DNA of 45,000 bases from Neocallimastix lanati (nom. inval.) (taxonomy: Eukaryota > Neocallimastigomycota > Neocallimastigomycetes > Neocallimastigales > Neocallimastigaceae): NCBI GenBank assembly GCA_016946835.1, contig JACVTC010000092.1, forward strand, positions 435,001-480,000, read 5' to 3'. Below the pieces are notes generated by a model. The model saw nothing but the letters and a program-made list of their open reading frames with translations. It was not told the DNA's origin and did not search any database. This document shows, in pieces, positions 14,245 through 28,720 of this stretch. The stretch's first letter is position 1. Each line of letters opens with the position of its first letter. A program made the position numbers and the translations under genes.

Positions 14245-15685
14245 ATTTTTTATAATTAATGTTAAAATATATTTATATTTCATATAATATATGGATAAAA
14301 ATATATGAAAATTAATGAATAAATGAATAAATCTTAATTTATAAATTGATTATATATTATTAAATTATTTATTAAATATATTGATATTATATATATCATA
14401 TATTGGATTGAATAGATGAATTAATAAATAATAAATTATAAAATATATCATATATCATTTTAAACTTTCCTTTATTTTAATATATTTATTTTTAATTAAG
14501 ATATATAAGTTAAAGTATAGCATTTTTTTTATTGAATATTTCATTATATTACAATTATTATTCAAAATATATTAATATATTTTCAATAACATTTTTAATA
14601 TATTATTATGATTAATTAATATTCAATATTATTTTTTCCCTTTTTATTCTTATTATTTATATATATTTTTTAACCTTTTTTTTTAAAAAAAAAAAATTTT
14701 TTTTTACACTTCTTTTCTTCTTTGTCAATTATATTATATATATATTATTTGTAATATATATATAAATAAAAGATTGCTTTTTATTTTATTATATTTTATT
14801 TAAAATATATTTAATATCATTTTAAATTTAAACTAATTACTTTTCTTTTTAGTACTCTCTCTCTCTTTTTTTTTATTATTATTCCAATTTGTTTTACATA
14901 ACCATTTAAACATCAAAAATAATTTATTTATTTTCTTCATAATTAAAATTCTACAGTTTAAATGAATAAAGTAGTAAGGAAAAGAAATAAAAAATATACT
15001 TTTCTTAAATTTCAAAATCATATTCTTTGTCGTATATTATAGTAACAACAATAATAATAAAAATAAAAATTAAAAAAAAAAAAAAAAATAGAAAAAAAGG
15101 AAAGATAAATTCATTTTTATTTTGCATTATTTATTATTATTTCTTTGGGGTAATATTTCAAAAAGAAAATATAATAGTAAAAATAATTAAATAAAACATT
15201 ATTTTCATTATAAATGAAGTAAGAAATAAAAAGTTCAACAAATAAATATATTAATTCTTTTTTTAAATATATATATTTATTATAAAAAATATTTTTTATT
15301 ATTTATTATTTATTTAATTTTTATTTATTTATTTATTTATTTATGAATAAAATAAAATAAAATAAAATAAAAAGAATTTATATAAAGAATTAAGAGTAAA
15401 TTGTTTTCACTAAAAACAAATTTAATAAAGGCTTGAAAGTAGTAATAATTAGATATATTTTATATCAAATTTTTATTTAATTTAAAAGATTCAACAATTA
15501 AAAACAAAGTAATAATTGGTATTTAATATCTTATTATAGTTATTCAATTCAATTTTTTTTTTTGTGTGTATCAAATTATTTAGAAATACATAGAGTTTTT
15601 TATTAATAATAAACAATTTAACAATAAAAAATCTAGAAATTTCAAAATATATATAAAGTAAGTTATTTACTAATAAAAATAAATC

Positions 15686-15885
<200 letters not shown>

Positions 15886-15948
15886 GGACTTTAAAAATAA
15901 TTATCAAAACATTCAAAAGCAAAAAATTGAATTTAATTTAATTTCAAG

Positions 15949-18111
15949 ATGGTTGAATCAATTAATAATTTAAATAATAAAACCACTGAAGTTGAAAAGC
16001 CAAATCTCACATTTATTAGATCAGAAAATGAAAATAATAATTCAGAAATGGGAATAACATCTCAACCAAAAATAGATGGAAGTAATGTTAATGGAATGTT
16101 TACTAATGATAACAATATAGTCGTTAAAGATGGACAAAATTTGTCTTCTCCAGTTATGTATTATAATTATAATGGGTTTATTCCGTATCCATATATTCCA
16201 ATTCAAACTACTGCTGAGGGTTCATTTTATCAATCTGTTCAGACACAAGTTCCTCGTTCAGTTAATCCAGTACAAACTTCTACTTCAAACCAGATATTTT
16301 CATCACCACACCCAACCCCTATAACACCAGCAATGATTCCAATGAATAAAATACCAAGCAATAATTCTAATGCTACCCCAACAAATGAAATGGTACCATC
16401 TTCTGGTCAAAATGTATTACCTACACCATCGTCAAACCTTCCAACATCAGCTGTTCCACCACAAATGGCAACTATGTCTACTATGCCAAGGATTCCTTAT
16501 TTCCCACCGCCACTCTCTCCATCTCCATTACCAATGATGCCATCGAACTTTAATGTTGCTCAACCTTATTCTTCACCTAATCATGGTTTTGCTCCATTAG
16601 TTCCAACAATGAATCCAGGACCCGGTCCAATGAATGGTCATCATATGCATTTTAATAATAAAAATCATCATCACTCTATACCAAATATTGGACCAAATTC
16701 TCAGAATAATAAGAATAATCAAACTACTAACAATTTATACATTAAAGGATTAAAGCCAGAAATTAATGATGAATCACTACAAGAGCTTTGTAATAAGTAC
16801 GATATAAAATTTTTCATTCTATTATGATTATTATTTATATATTATTATTTTATATTATTTTTATTTTTTAATTTTTTTTAATTTTAAAATTAAAATTATT
16901 TTATTACATTTAATTCTTAATTTTATTATTATTATTTTATAATTATGGCAATTTTTATTTTTATTTTTATTTTTATTTTTATTGTTATTGTTATTATTTA
17001 TTTTTTATTTTTTTATTTTTATTTTTTATTTTTTATTTTTCTTTATTTTTTTATTTTTTTATTTTTTTATTTTTTATTTTTTATTTTATATTTTTTTTAT
17101 TTTTTTTTTCTCTACTTACCTATATTAAAATATAAGAAAAGAAAGAATTATATATTTTAAATCATATTAAGTTATTACTTATATATAAAATTTATAAAAT
17201 TTAAATAATTCAATATTATTTAATTTTGTATATAACAGATGGGGTACTATTGTGTCATCAAAGGCAATTATTGATAATAAAACTAATAAATGTAAGGGAT
17301 ATGGATTTGTTAAGTATGAAACCGAAGAACAAGCAAAGTTAGCTATGTCAGAATTAAATAAATTAGATTATCAAGTATCATTTGCTAAAGAATCCTTTAG
17401 TACACGTTTAAAGAATCTTCAAGACATGGTATCAACAAATGTTTATATGTCAAATTTACCATTAGATATGGATGAACAAGTAAATTTTTATTTTTATTAT
17501 TTATGCTTTTATATATTTATTTATTATATTAATTATATATTCGTAAATATTGTAATTTCTAACATAATAACAGAAATTTTTAGAATTGTTTCAACCTTAT
17601 AAAGTGGTTTCATCAATTATTTTATATGATGAAACTGGCTCTAGCCGTGGTATTGGTTTAGCAAGATTAGAAAATAGAGAAGAGGCTCAAATGATTATTG
17701 ATAAATATGCTAATAAGATTTTACCAGGTGGTAAAAAGCCATTACAAGTTCGTTTTGCAGATAATGAAGCTCAAAAGAAATTAAAAGGACAAACAATTCA
17801 TAAAAAGAATTATCGTAATCAAAATTATAATAATGTAAATTTAAGATTGGATGAATAAAAAATATATATATATATTTTTTGTAATAATAATATTATTATT
17901 ATGATATTTATTTATTTTTTTAAAATTATTTAAATAATTTTTATAATAGCCACATCAAAGAAATAATACGCAATATTATAATCAATATAGAGGAATGAAT
18001 AATTTTGGACCAAGAAAGTAAATATATTTTAAAAATAATAATAAATAATTATATATTTATTAATGAAGGTCATTTCATTAAATATTATTTTTTTTTTTTA
18101 TTACGATATTG

Positions 18112-18142
<31 letters not shown>

Positions 18143-18679
18143 ATACCATTCCCTCCACAAATGACTTATATGACTCAACCAATTTGGCCTGTTTTAAGTG
18201 AAACATCTATGCCAATTGGAATAAATAATCCATATATGATGAATCCAGTTAATCCAATGAATCCACAACAACCAATTCCTGGTAATATGATGGAGCCAAA
18301 TAATGTTGACATTCAACCACAAGAAAACATTAATGTGAATATTACCAATCAATCAATTAATGACAATACCATAAATTTGAATCAAAACATTACTAATGCT
18401 ATGGGCGAGTTTAATATTAAACCATTATCTCCAAATAAGACAATGAATCATCAAGGTATTAACTTTCCAGAAATTTTAGTTAATAATGCTGAAAAAAGTA
18501 AATTTTTATATTTAATAACTATGAATGTTTTTTAAATAAATGAATGAAATAATTAAAAAATATATTAACAATTTTTATATACTTTATATATATATGTATA
18601 TATAATCATTCAAAATTTTAAAATTTTAAAATTTTAAAAAGATCGTATAGCTTCAGCTGTTGAATCAACTATGGAATAA
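15949..18679 (+). CDS. Two-RRM RNA-binding protein, MSSP/RBMS-like
   Basis: Six exons: 15949-16796, 17239-17479, 17574-17834, 17950-18017, 18139-18497, 18642-18679, giving 604 aa; all junctions are GT-AG and in frame. Residues 1-260 are low complexity, rich in Pro, Ser, Asn, Thr and Met. RRM1 (about 262-336) has RNP2 LYIKGL (263-268) and RNP1 KGYGFVKY (302-309). RRM2 (about 350-435) has VYMSNLPLDMDEQ and RGIGLARL in the RNP1 position (388-395). The C-terminal part (450-604) is again Pro/Met/Asn/Gln-rich. Order and wording resemble human RBMS/MSSP proteins and fungal relatives that bind single-stranded nucleic acid or mRNA 3'UTRs (family knowledge). RRM2's RNP1 has lost every aromatic residue, so it probably binds RNA weakly or serves another role. 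If intron 3 were retained, translation would end at 17858 and lose the C-terminal part. The final exon adds only 11 residues. Confidence 0.9.
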
Positions 18680-18711
18680 AAAAAATAATAATTATTAAAT
18701 ATTTTTCTTTT

Positions 18712-18746
<35 letters not shown>

Positions 18747-18830
18747 ATATTTTATTTTGTCTTGATTTTATTTTTCATAATACTTTGTATTCTATTCTAA
18801 TTTATTATTATTAAATATTTATTTTATATA

Positions 18831-18871
<41 letters not shown>

Positions 18872-19205
18872 TAATATTATTATTTAACTTAAATGAATAA
18901 AACAAATTTTTGTTATAAAAATTTTTTTTTTATTTGAATAGTTTCATACATAAATTAAATATGATAAATCTATTCTATATTTACAATTGTAATATATTAT
19001 ACATAAATATTTTTTTCTTAATATTTTTTTTCTGTTTGTTTGTTTATATATGTATATATAGTAAGAAAAAATATTTATTATTTTTTTTTATATAGTAATA
19101 TTAAAAATAATAATAATAATAATAATAATAATATAATAATAAATAAATAAATAAATAAATAAAAGCCAATAAAAGCCATTGTAAAAATAATAATTAGGAG
19201 TAATA

Positions 19206-19237
<32 letters not shown>

Positions 19238-19252
19238 CCTTGGGAAAAAAAA

Positions 19253-19286
<34 letters not shown>

Positions 19287-19463
19287 GAAAAAAATACTTA
19301 ATTTATATATTTATTGATTAAATAATACAATGGAAGTAATAATAAATTTACATTAAATAATAATAACAAAAAGTAAATATTAAAAACTATCACATATATA
19401 TAATAGATAAAAAGTATATTATTAATTTTGAAACCGCTAATAATAAATAGTTTACGAAGTTTG

Positions 19464-19520
<57 letters not shown>

Positions 19521-19799
19521 TGTAGTTACTTAATCATTATGTGAAATAAAATACTTTCAATATTATTTAATATTAATTAGATTTACTTCTTTTCTCTAAC
19601 TAATTAAATGCTTTCATTTAATCCAAAAATCTATAATATATATATAATCCTAGCTCTTTATTTGACAATTAAATATCCATTTTTTTTTTTTTTTTTTTTG
19701 TATATAAATTAATTATAATTATGATGAATTATTAGTTGTATTAAAAGTCAATCCAGTTTTAATTTTAAAATTAATTTTTATATAAGTAAAATGGACTTA

Positions 19800-20129
19800 A
19801 AAAATTTTTTGGAAAAAAAATTATAAAAGTTAATTTTTAATTTCTTGATATATTTATAATAATATCAAAAATTAAATATTAATATATTATTTCGTATATT
19901 ATATTATATTATAATATATTACATTAATAAAATTTGTTTAAATTGTTTGTATAAAAAAAAAATTTTCAATAAATTGAAAGTTATATATATATACATAAAA
20001 AAAAATAAAAAAATTGAATAATAATGTTAATAATTATTTCAATAAAAAAAAAAAAGCATTAGTAAGCATTTATTATTAATATATTATATATAAATACTTT
20101 ATTTAATACTCAATATTATTAAATAATTA

Positions 20130-20167
<38 letters not shown>

Positions 20168-20267
20168 GAAATTTATATTATTTTTATGACACTTTATCTT
20201 TCATAAATCGTTAATTTTTAGTAAAATTTAAAATTTAACTTTTTTCTTTTTAAAGAAATAAGAATAA

Positions 20268-20330
<63 letters not shown>

Positions 20331-20486
20331 AAATAAAAAAAAATATTTGATTAATGAGAGTAAATAAATTAGTAAAAAGTTTTTTTTTTTTTTTTTATAA
20401 AAAAAAAAAATAAAATCATGTTTTTATATTATATATTCTTTTTAAAAATTGTTTTCATTTATAATTTTCATCTATAACAAATAAAT

Positions 20487-20537
<51 letters not shown>

Positions 20538-20735
20538 GTAATAAAAACCAAAACAATAACAGTATAATTTGACAGAATCATAATCATAAAAGAATAAATA
20601 ATTACAACTATATTAACAGCATTGATTGTTTTGAAAAAAAAAAAAAAAAGAAAAAATTTTATAAATAAAATAGATTTAAGAAATAGTAAAATTAAAAATT
20701 TTTTGAAAAAAAAATTATAAAAGTTAATTTTTTGA
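19800..20735 (+). repeat. Pair of ~38-bp direct repeats
   Basis: Bases 19800-19838 and 20694-20733 share an almost identical block, AAAAATTTTTTGG/GA followed by a run of A and then AATTATAAAAGTTAATTTTT. The two copies are about 900 bp apart in the same orientation. It is long for chance even in this composition, although half of it is homopolymer. Confidence 0.5.
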
Positions 20736-20982
20736 TTTATTGTTCTCTTCATGTTTCTTAAAAAACTAATACAATAATTGTTAACTAAATTACATTACCA
20801 TTGACAATCATATATTATATGAAACTTACATAAAAGATAAAACAATCTTCTATAAAAAGCTTAAATAATTCTAAAATTACATGTAATATTGAATTTAAAC
20901 TTGGATAAAAGTAATAAGAATTTAAAATATAAATATATATATATATATATATATAACAAATATTTCTTTTCTAGTCTAAATT

Positions 20983-21332
20983 ATGAAAGTTTTATTAGAA
21001 AATAATATTTTAAAACGATGTAATTATTTTGTACATAACATAGAAAGAATAGCTTCTTCAAAAATCATTTCTTTGAACTTATGATAGAAGCTCCAGGAAA
21101 CATATTAAAAACGATGTTTCTATTTTTGGAAAAATTTTACGAGAACAAATATTACTATGAAATATGTAAATATATATATAACATTTGGAGGATTTGGAAA
21201 TTTTTAAAAGAGTCATATAAGGATATAAAATTACACATAAAAAGGTTTTCTATTCTTAAGATATCAAAAGAAAATCTTACAGGTAGTGTTAACTTTTTTA
21301 AAGGGAAGTTATTATGCAAGAATTACTTATAA
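20983..21332 (+). other. Weak overlapping small ORFs, possible gene relic
   Basis: A 33-codon frame (20983-21084) overlaps an 83-codon frame in another phase (21081-21332, starting MIEAPGNILKTMFLFLEKFY). The stretch is less AT-rich than its flanks and lacks simple repeats. A TTTCTTTTCTAG acceptor-like site precedes it at 20974, but no frame continues cleanly from it. I recognise no family; it may be a frameshifted fragment of an old gene. Confidence 0.2.
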
Positions 21333-21722
21333 AAATATTTTATATTTCTCAAAATTTTTAAAAATAATTCTTATTTTTGTTATTAATTCGCGACTTTAGA
21401 AATATTTATGATATTTTTCAAAAACTATAGGATAGAATTTTATTAAATTATGAATTATGTTACAGATTCATGTGATTTGTATTTTATATTTATCATATTT
21501 TTTACTTTCGTATTATATCGAAATTTCGAAATATTTAAAAAATTTTTTTATATATATTCGTATTTTATATCATTTATTTAATTGAAAATTAATGATATTA
21601 AATACATAGTCAAAAAACAATAAAATCAAAACGAAAAAAAAAAAAAATAAAAAAAAAAAAAATTGAATTATATTCGATTGTTAATGATAATGAAATATAT
21701 ATATATTTTTTATTTTTTTTTA

Positions 21723-21800
<78 letters not shown>

Positions 21801-21801
<1 letters not shown>

Positions 21802-21830
21802 TTAGTTTAGTTTAGTTTAGTTTAGTTTTA
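21801..21830. repeat. (TTTAG)5 pentanucleotide run after a (TTA)n tract
   Basis: Five TTTAG units directly follow about 24 TTA units, just downstream of the receptor gene's stop codon (minus strand). It is the only TTTAG run seen in the window. Confidence 0.85.
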
Positions 21831-21894
21831 ATTTTAATTTTTTTTTTTTTTGTTTTATATTTCTATTTATTTATTTATTTATTTTTTCTTTATT

Positions 21895-22302
21895 TTATTC
21901 AATTACAAATCTCATTATATCTTTTCTACCTCTTTTAATATGACGAATGTTACCATTTGTATATAACAATATTTTTGAACAAAATCTATATAAATCTATA
22001 TAATTTGAAACAAGTATTTCATTTTCTTCATTTTTAATGCATTCACATATATAGGAATTATGACGTGTACACATTTCACTTTTTAACGATATAAAGTAAC
22101 ATTCTGGTTTATTTCCTTTATTTACAATTATATAATAAAATATATCCCACATAAATAATATTGATATTATCAGATAGCAAATTCCACAAGAAATTCTATT
22201 AAATAAAAAATAGTAAAAAGTATTATCATACATGGTGACAAAACTTAATATCTATATATTTATTTATTAATATATATATCATAAATTTTATAATTTAGTT
22301 CT

Positions 22303-22340
<38 letters not shown>

Positions 22341-24146
22341 TATTTTTTTATTTATTTTTTTAAAAAATTTTAATAGATATTCTTCTATTAAATAATTTAT
22401 ATATATATATATATATGATTAATTTTCAATTAATAATACTAATCAATATATAAACTTACATTAACAATTGGTCCTAATGTTACCCATATTAATAAGGAAT
22501 ATATAATCCTTTTTAAAAATTTAAAAATAAAAATATAATTCCATAAATTTTTAGATTTCAATATTAGATATATAAGTAGAAAAAATTCTATCATATCCAT
22601 AATTGAGTTTGCATTTGATAATGGGCAATTATATCTCCATTTTCCATCATATTGTTGTATATATTTATCTTCACTTTTAAAGTTGATTAATATCATTGTT
22701 ACCCAAATAATGATAAATATGATAAAAATTATTAAATATTCTACATAGCAATTATATATTTTTACAATTTTACTATTTATAGAATTATAATCATTATCAT
22801 AGAAGCTATTAGGCTTTTCTGATTTTCTACTTTTTGTATTATAATTGTTAATAGAAACAGAAGAAAAATTATCAATTTCAAAGCTAGAATTATTTCTTTT
22901 ATATAACTTGTTGTAAATGTTTAATTTTTTTTTTATATCATTTATTAATTCTTCTTCCAGAGTGGTCACCACACTTTCTTTTAAACTGTCTTTCATACTT
23001 GAATCATTTTTTGTTTCATTGTCTACTGGAAAAGTTGAATTGATATTATTTCCATTATATCGTTGGAAAGATTCGAAATTAGTTTCTTTTACTTTTTTAT
23101 AATTAATTCCTAACACTTTTCCAATAGAAATATAAAAAAGAAATAGGGAATAGATTAAAATTATTCCTATGTGTTTAAATGTATAGTTTAGGGCACATGA
23201 TAGATAATTTTCAAAAGAATTAAAGTTATAACTTAAATAGTATAATAAAAATCCCAATAGTACCATTTGAATCTTTAAATATCCAATATCATTAACAATT
23301 TTTTCATCTTTATTAATATAAACAAATATGGAAGTAATAACTATGTATCCTATAATTATTGGCATAATTATATAGGAATATTTATATTTTTTTCTTTTTA
23401 TATATATATTGATTATTTTTTGATTATTTTTTTTTTTTGATTATTTTTTTGTTTATTTTGTTTTATTTCATTTTTTTTTTTGTTTAAAAAAATAATTATA
23501 TTTTTTAATAATAATAATAATAATAATAATGGTAATAATAATAATGGTAATAATAATAATGGTAATAATAATAATTAAATTAATAAATATTAAATATATA
23601 TATATATTATAATAATAAATATTAAACATATAAATATAATAAATATATAATAATAATAATAATACAATAAAAATTATGATATAGTTACTTCATATTTACG
23701 AAATTTTTGTTACGACAGTGTTCTCCAATCCATCCAGGTAAACAAATACATAAATTATTGCTTATACTATTTTTTTTATCATTAGAAATCTTCTGACAAG
23801 ATGCTTTTCCTTCATTTATTGGACAATCATTACTACATACTGGATCTTCACAATAAAATAAGTTTTTATGAAATTTCAGTTTATATTGATTTTCCTTACA
23901 ATTACTAACATTGATTTTTAAATTTTGGGTTTCCATGTTAATAATATCCTTATGTTGATTATAACTTTCTAAAGCGAATGATAAATTAATCGATATCGGA
24001 TTTGAAACATAAATTTTAAAATTATTTAAATCGCAATATCCTAAAATAAATATGAATAAATAAATAAATAAATAAATTAAAACTTATTGTTCTTTTTTTC
24101 AAACTAAAATAATTTGATTTATCTTTACAAGTGTATATAATGGATA

Positions 24147-24179
<33 letters not shown>

Positions 24180-25280
24180 ATTTATTTATTTATAAATTTA
24201 TTTTATTTTATTTTATTATTATTTTATTTTAATATATAAATTATACCTTGAGAAAAAAAACATTTATTTCCTAAAAATTTATAATCTATATCTTTTTGAT
24301 ATAAATTATTATTATTATTATTGTTATTATTATTATTATTATTGTTATTATTGTTATTATTATTAATGACTTGTAGAATTAAATTGGAATAGAGTTTAGA
24401 AAAATCCTTTACTGTATTATTAAAATAATCAAGAAGTTGAAATTTTAAGTATTTTGATTCTCCACTAGTTATGGTTAAATCATTTAAATCAGTTATTAAC
24501 GTTATTTTATATGGATTTGATGCATAATTATTTCCATGAGATTCTGCTGTATTATTGATAAAAGTATTTTTGTTTTCTTGACTAAGTATTATATTTGTAT
24601 TGTTAATATAAATAGCTCCACCAGCATATGCAGAATTATAGAGAAAAGTTGTATTTTCAATATTTTTAAAATTTAATTCATTACAACTGACATAAATGGC
24701 ACCTCCCATATTTTTTGCTTCATTATCTGTAAAAATAGTATCCTTAATTGAAAATATTTTATTTTGTTTCTCCAATATTTCTGAATTTATATAGATAGCT
24801 CCACCATTTATTCCATTATTATTTCTAAAATAAGAGGATTCAATAGTCACATTTAATTTATTATTATCTATAAAACAACTGTACATAGATATGAAATTTT
24901 ATTATTTATTATTATTATAATTATTATTATTATTTGTTATTATTATTTATATTGTTGATTTTATTTTTATTGTTGTTTTTGATATATATATTTTTGTAAT
25001 ATTAATAATATAGTTATTAATAAAATTTATATAATATTATTAAATATATACTTTTTATTATTTATAAATATAAGATATAAACAATTTAGAAAATACATAC
25101 AATGACCCTCCACTATTTTTAACTGAATTAGCATAAAATTTTGAATTTGTGACCCTCATATTAACTTCATTAATATTTTTAATAATACCACATTTTCGAA
25201 TATTCATATTTGTATTGTTAAAAATATTAGCATTATTTATATATACATTTGACTATATAAAAATTAGTTAAATTAATTTT

Positions 25281-25325
<45 letters not shown>

Positions 25326-25870
25326 TAACTTTATATATGTAATATATCAAATTATTAATATACATATACATATATATATATATTAATTTAAATATTATAC
25401 TAACTTTTATTGATTTATTACTAATTAATGAACCAAACGAAGTAATATTACTGAAAGAAATATTTTCATATGCCAAATTTGTGTTTTCACCATAGATTCT
25501 TAAGAATGCACCATTGGAGATACAGTCATTAATTGTAGTATTATACATTTTCATTGTGTTTCCATTTTTTAATGATTCAAATCGTATTAGAGAAGAATCC
25601 TCACTATCACCATTACATATAATATTACTAAATTTACAATTACTAAATGACACCTGATTATGTACTATAATAATCATAGCTTTTGAATTAGATATTATAT
25701 TTGAAAAATTTACATTATTAAATTCATATTCTGAATCATCAGATACCAATGTACTTTTAGATATACTATTTAATATATATATATATATTTATATATATAT
25801 ACACTTTATTATTATTATTATTATTATTATTATTTTCTTTTCTTTTTATACTGAAATATTAATAAAAAAA

Positions 25871-25901
<31 letters not shown>

Positions 25902-26403
25902 CTTACATAATATTTTTAAAATTAGTATTTATTATATTAATTTTTGAATATAAAGAATTTAAAATAAGAGGTGTTGATGCTACTGATATTAAATTATGAA
26001 AGTTTGAATTTTTTATAGTAATATAATTATATTCACTAGATAATAATGAACTTACATCTTTATATATATATAATAATAATAATGTAAAATAATAATTATA
26101 TTAATATCAATAAATTTATAATTTATATAATAATAATATTAATAATATTATAAATCTTTTTTTTTTTTTTTTTTTTTATTTTATTTTATTTTATTTTATT
26201 TTATTTTTATTTTTATTTTTATTTTTGATAAAGTTTAATCAATTTACTATCGAATTCTGAATTATCAATGTTTATTGATATAAGTTTTTTTGATTTTGTT
26301 GAAAATGTTTTCATATAAATTAAGAATCCAAAATTTGAAGAACAATTTTTAAATATTGAATTATTTATTCTATAAATAAATAAATAAATGAAAAGAGATA
26401 AAA

Positions 26404-26479
<76 letters not shown>

Positions 26480-27013
26480 TCAATAAAATTTTAATTATAT
26501 ATTTATATTAAAATCAATAAAAACTATATTTGTATAAAAAAAGATAATATTGTAAATATTATTTAGAGCTTTAATTATATTATAAAATATTTACTCTAAT
26601 GTTGTTTTATCTAAGTAAAATAAAGGTTGATTACTCTGTATTTTAATATCACTAAATTTCGTATTTAAAAATTTTATTTGATTTCCATAACTAAAGGAAT
26701 TAATAATTGCGCTTTGATAATCCATATCTCCTTCAATATTTTTAAAATAACCTATAATAACATTTTTTTTTTTTTGTTTTATAATATTTTTATTATATTA
26801 TAATTATTATTATTTCTATTTTAAATGTTTTTGAATTGTAAAATATATAAAAAAAAAAATATATTTTTATACAATTATCAAAAAAAATGTTCCCATTTTT
26901 AATACTTCCTATAGATTTGATGGATTCAAAATGACATTCTTTAAAATACATATTAAAGCATTTATTTAAATTTTTATCCATATAACCTTCTACATTAAAT
27001 ATACGATCTAAAT

Positions 27014-27050
<37 letters not shown>

Positions 27051-27792
27051 AAGTAAAAAAGAAAAAAAAAAAAAAAGAAAGTCAGAATTCAAAAGAAAAC
27101 AAAAATTTAATGTATTAAAATAATAATATTATAATACTAAATTTTAAATATTAAATATTAATAGTTTTTTTTTAAATTTCAATTTTTATCTTTTTTTTTT
27201 TTTTTTTTTTTTTTTTGGTTTTCTTTTTTACTAACATAAATGAGCATTTATTAAAAACAAATTGGGGTGAAGATTGAATTAATTTGGTACAAATGGCTTC
27301 AGTATGAACCATTAAGTTTTTTATATTCTTAAATTTACAATTAATGAACTCAATTTTAAAATTATTCAAGGAATTCAAGTAGTAAAACCCAAGCAAGTAG
27401 GAATTAAAATTTTTTTCATAGTCAAAATTAATAAATGTTATATTTTCAAAAATTAATTTTCTCTCAATTGGAGAACTTCCAAATTCCAAATATAAAGTGG
27501 TTTTATCAGAATTTTGAAAATCCAAAATTGTACCATTTTTACTTTGAAATATTAAATTTTGATATATAGAAAAATGATTTTGTCCTCTTTTTGACATTTT
27601 ATAATAATCATCATCAAAAATTAAATATACATATTCAGAATCAATCAATTTATTTGATGTAATGGCTGCTTCTTCTATATTAGTTTCTTCTTGCCCAACT
27701 ATAATATTATATGTATATATTTCCGTTATAAAATAAAATACCAGTATTAGTAACACCGGTAAATAATAAAATTTAATTTTTAATATTATCAT
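21895..27792 (-). CDS. Receptor-like protein: beta-helix ectodomain, EGF-like module, class C GPCR-like 7TM
   Basis: Eleven exons assembled by hand: 27792-27236, 27015-26873, 26751-26595, 26369-26248, 26057-25907, 25765-25405, 25252-25101, 24878-24247, 24040-23689, 23393-22460, 22251-21895; 1305 aa, every junction GT-AG and in phase. Residues 1-28 are a signal peptide. Residues about 30-720 are short beta-strand-like repeats with NI/NxxF and C-x-F wording (EFINCKFKNI, FSNCKFSNII). Exon 8 has three FxxN plus GGAI pairs (565/573, 597/606, 626/634), the pattern of polymorphic outer membrane protein repeats, which form a right-handed beta-helix. A poly-Asn run follows near residue 720. An EGF-like module is at 822-867 (LCICLPGWIGEHC). 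Transmembrane segments: TM1 883-902, TM2 915-933, TM3 951-967, a ~130-residue loop, then four more through exon 11. The TM2-TM3 text (YLKIQMVLLGF, then a Cys) fits class C receptors. It probably sits in the plasma membrane sensing an extracellular ligand, perhaps carbohydrate (inference). Confidence 0.75.
26177..26226. repeat. (ATTTT)n run in a receptor-gene intron
   Basis: About nine A-T4/5 units within the intron between exons 4 and 5 of the receptor gene. An (AAT)n tract (26405-26480) sits in the preceding intron. Both inflate otherwise short introns. Confidence 0.85.
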
Positions 27793-28011
27793 TTTTTTAA
27801 ATTTTAGTAGATGTTTCTTTATTTTATTTTGTCTTGTTTTTCTTTAATTTGTAATTGATTAATATTTTTCTATCTATATATAGAGAAATAGATAGATAGA
27901 TCTGTATATTTTGAAAATAATATTATTTTATTTATTTAAAATAATATTTTTTATTTATTTATTTTAACATAATAATTATTATAGATCCATAGATTTTAAA
28001 ACTAATTTTAT

Positions 28012-28056
<45 letters not shown>

Positions 28057-28260
28057 AAAAAAATTTTAAATAGTAAGGATAATAATTTATAATTAATTAA
28101 ATAGTCGAAATCTTCTTCATTATTACTGTTACTATTTAAAAAATAAAATAATAAATAAGTATATAACGTTATAATAATTTTTGGTTATTACATTACTTCT
28201 TTAAATTTAGGAAATTTAGAAATATATATATAATGTAATGTAAAAGTATAAATGATATTA

Positions 28261-28303
<43 letters not shown>

Positions 28304-28683
28304 ATCATAATCATAATATTAATAAAAAAAAAAAAAAAAAAAGTATCAAAAAATTTAATTTTTAATTTTTTTTTTTTTTTCTTTTTTAAATATAGTAAAA
28401 ATATCCTATTTTATTTAATTTTATTTTATTTCTTCTCTATTACCAAAGAAAATTTTTAATTTCTTTAGAAAACAACTTTTGTACGTTTTCTTATTGTTCT
28501 GTACTAGTATAATTTATTATAAATTTTTTAATTTTTTAAATTTTAAATTTTTAATATGGGAGATTCAAATAGATATTACAGGAAAAAAAAAAAAAAAAGT
28601 TATAAATTAATGTAATTTTGAAAATATTAAAAAAAAATAAAAATAAACTCTATGAACTTTATAATTAATAAATATTTCAACAA

Positions 28684-28720
<37 letters not shown>

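Larger units (their letters stand above)
18680..21894. other. Intergenic region with simple repeats
   Basis: Convergent spacer between the RNA-binding gene and the receptor gene 3' end. It contains poly(A) (18834-18869), (AAT)n (19105-19135 and 20124-20166), (AT)n (19482-19516), (TAAA)n (about 20270-20330), a 47-base poly(A) at about 20489-20535, and (TTA)n followed by (TTTAG)5 at 21728-21830. One small ORF pair is listed separately. Confidence 0.6.

Noticed and set aside
20468-20752. Minus-strand 94-codon Phe-rich frame
   Set aside because: Driven by a 47-base homopolymer, with no recognisable protein wording.
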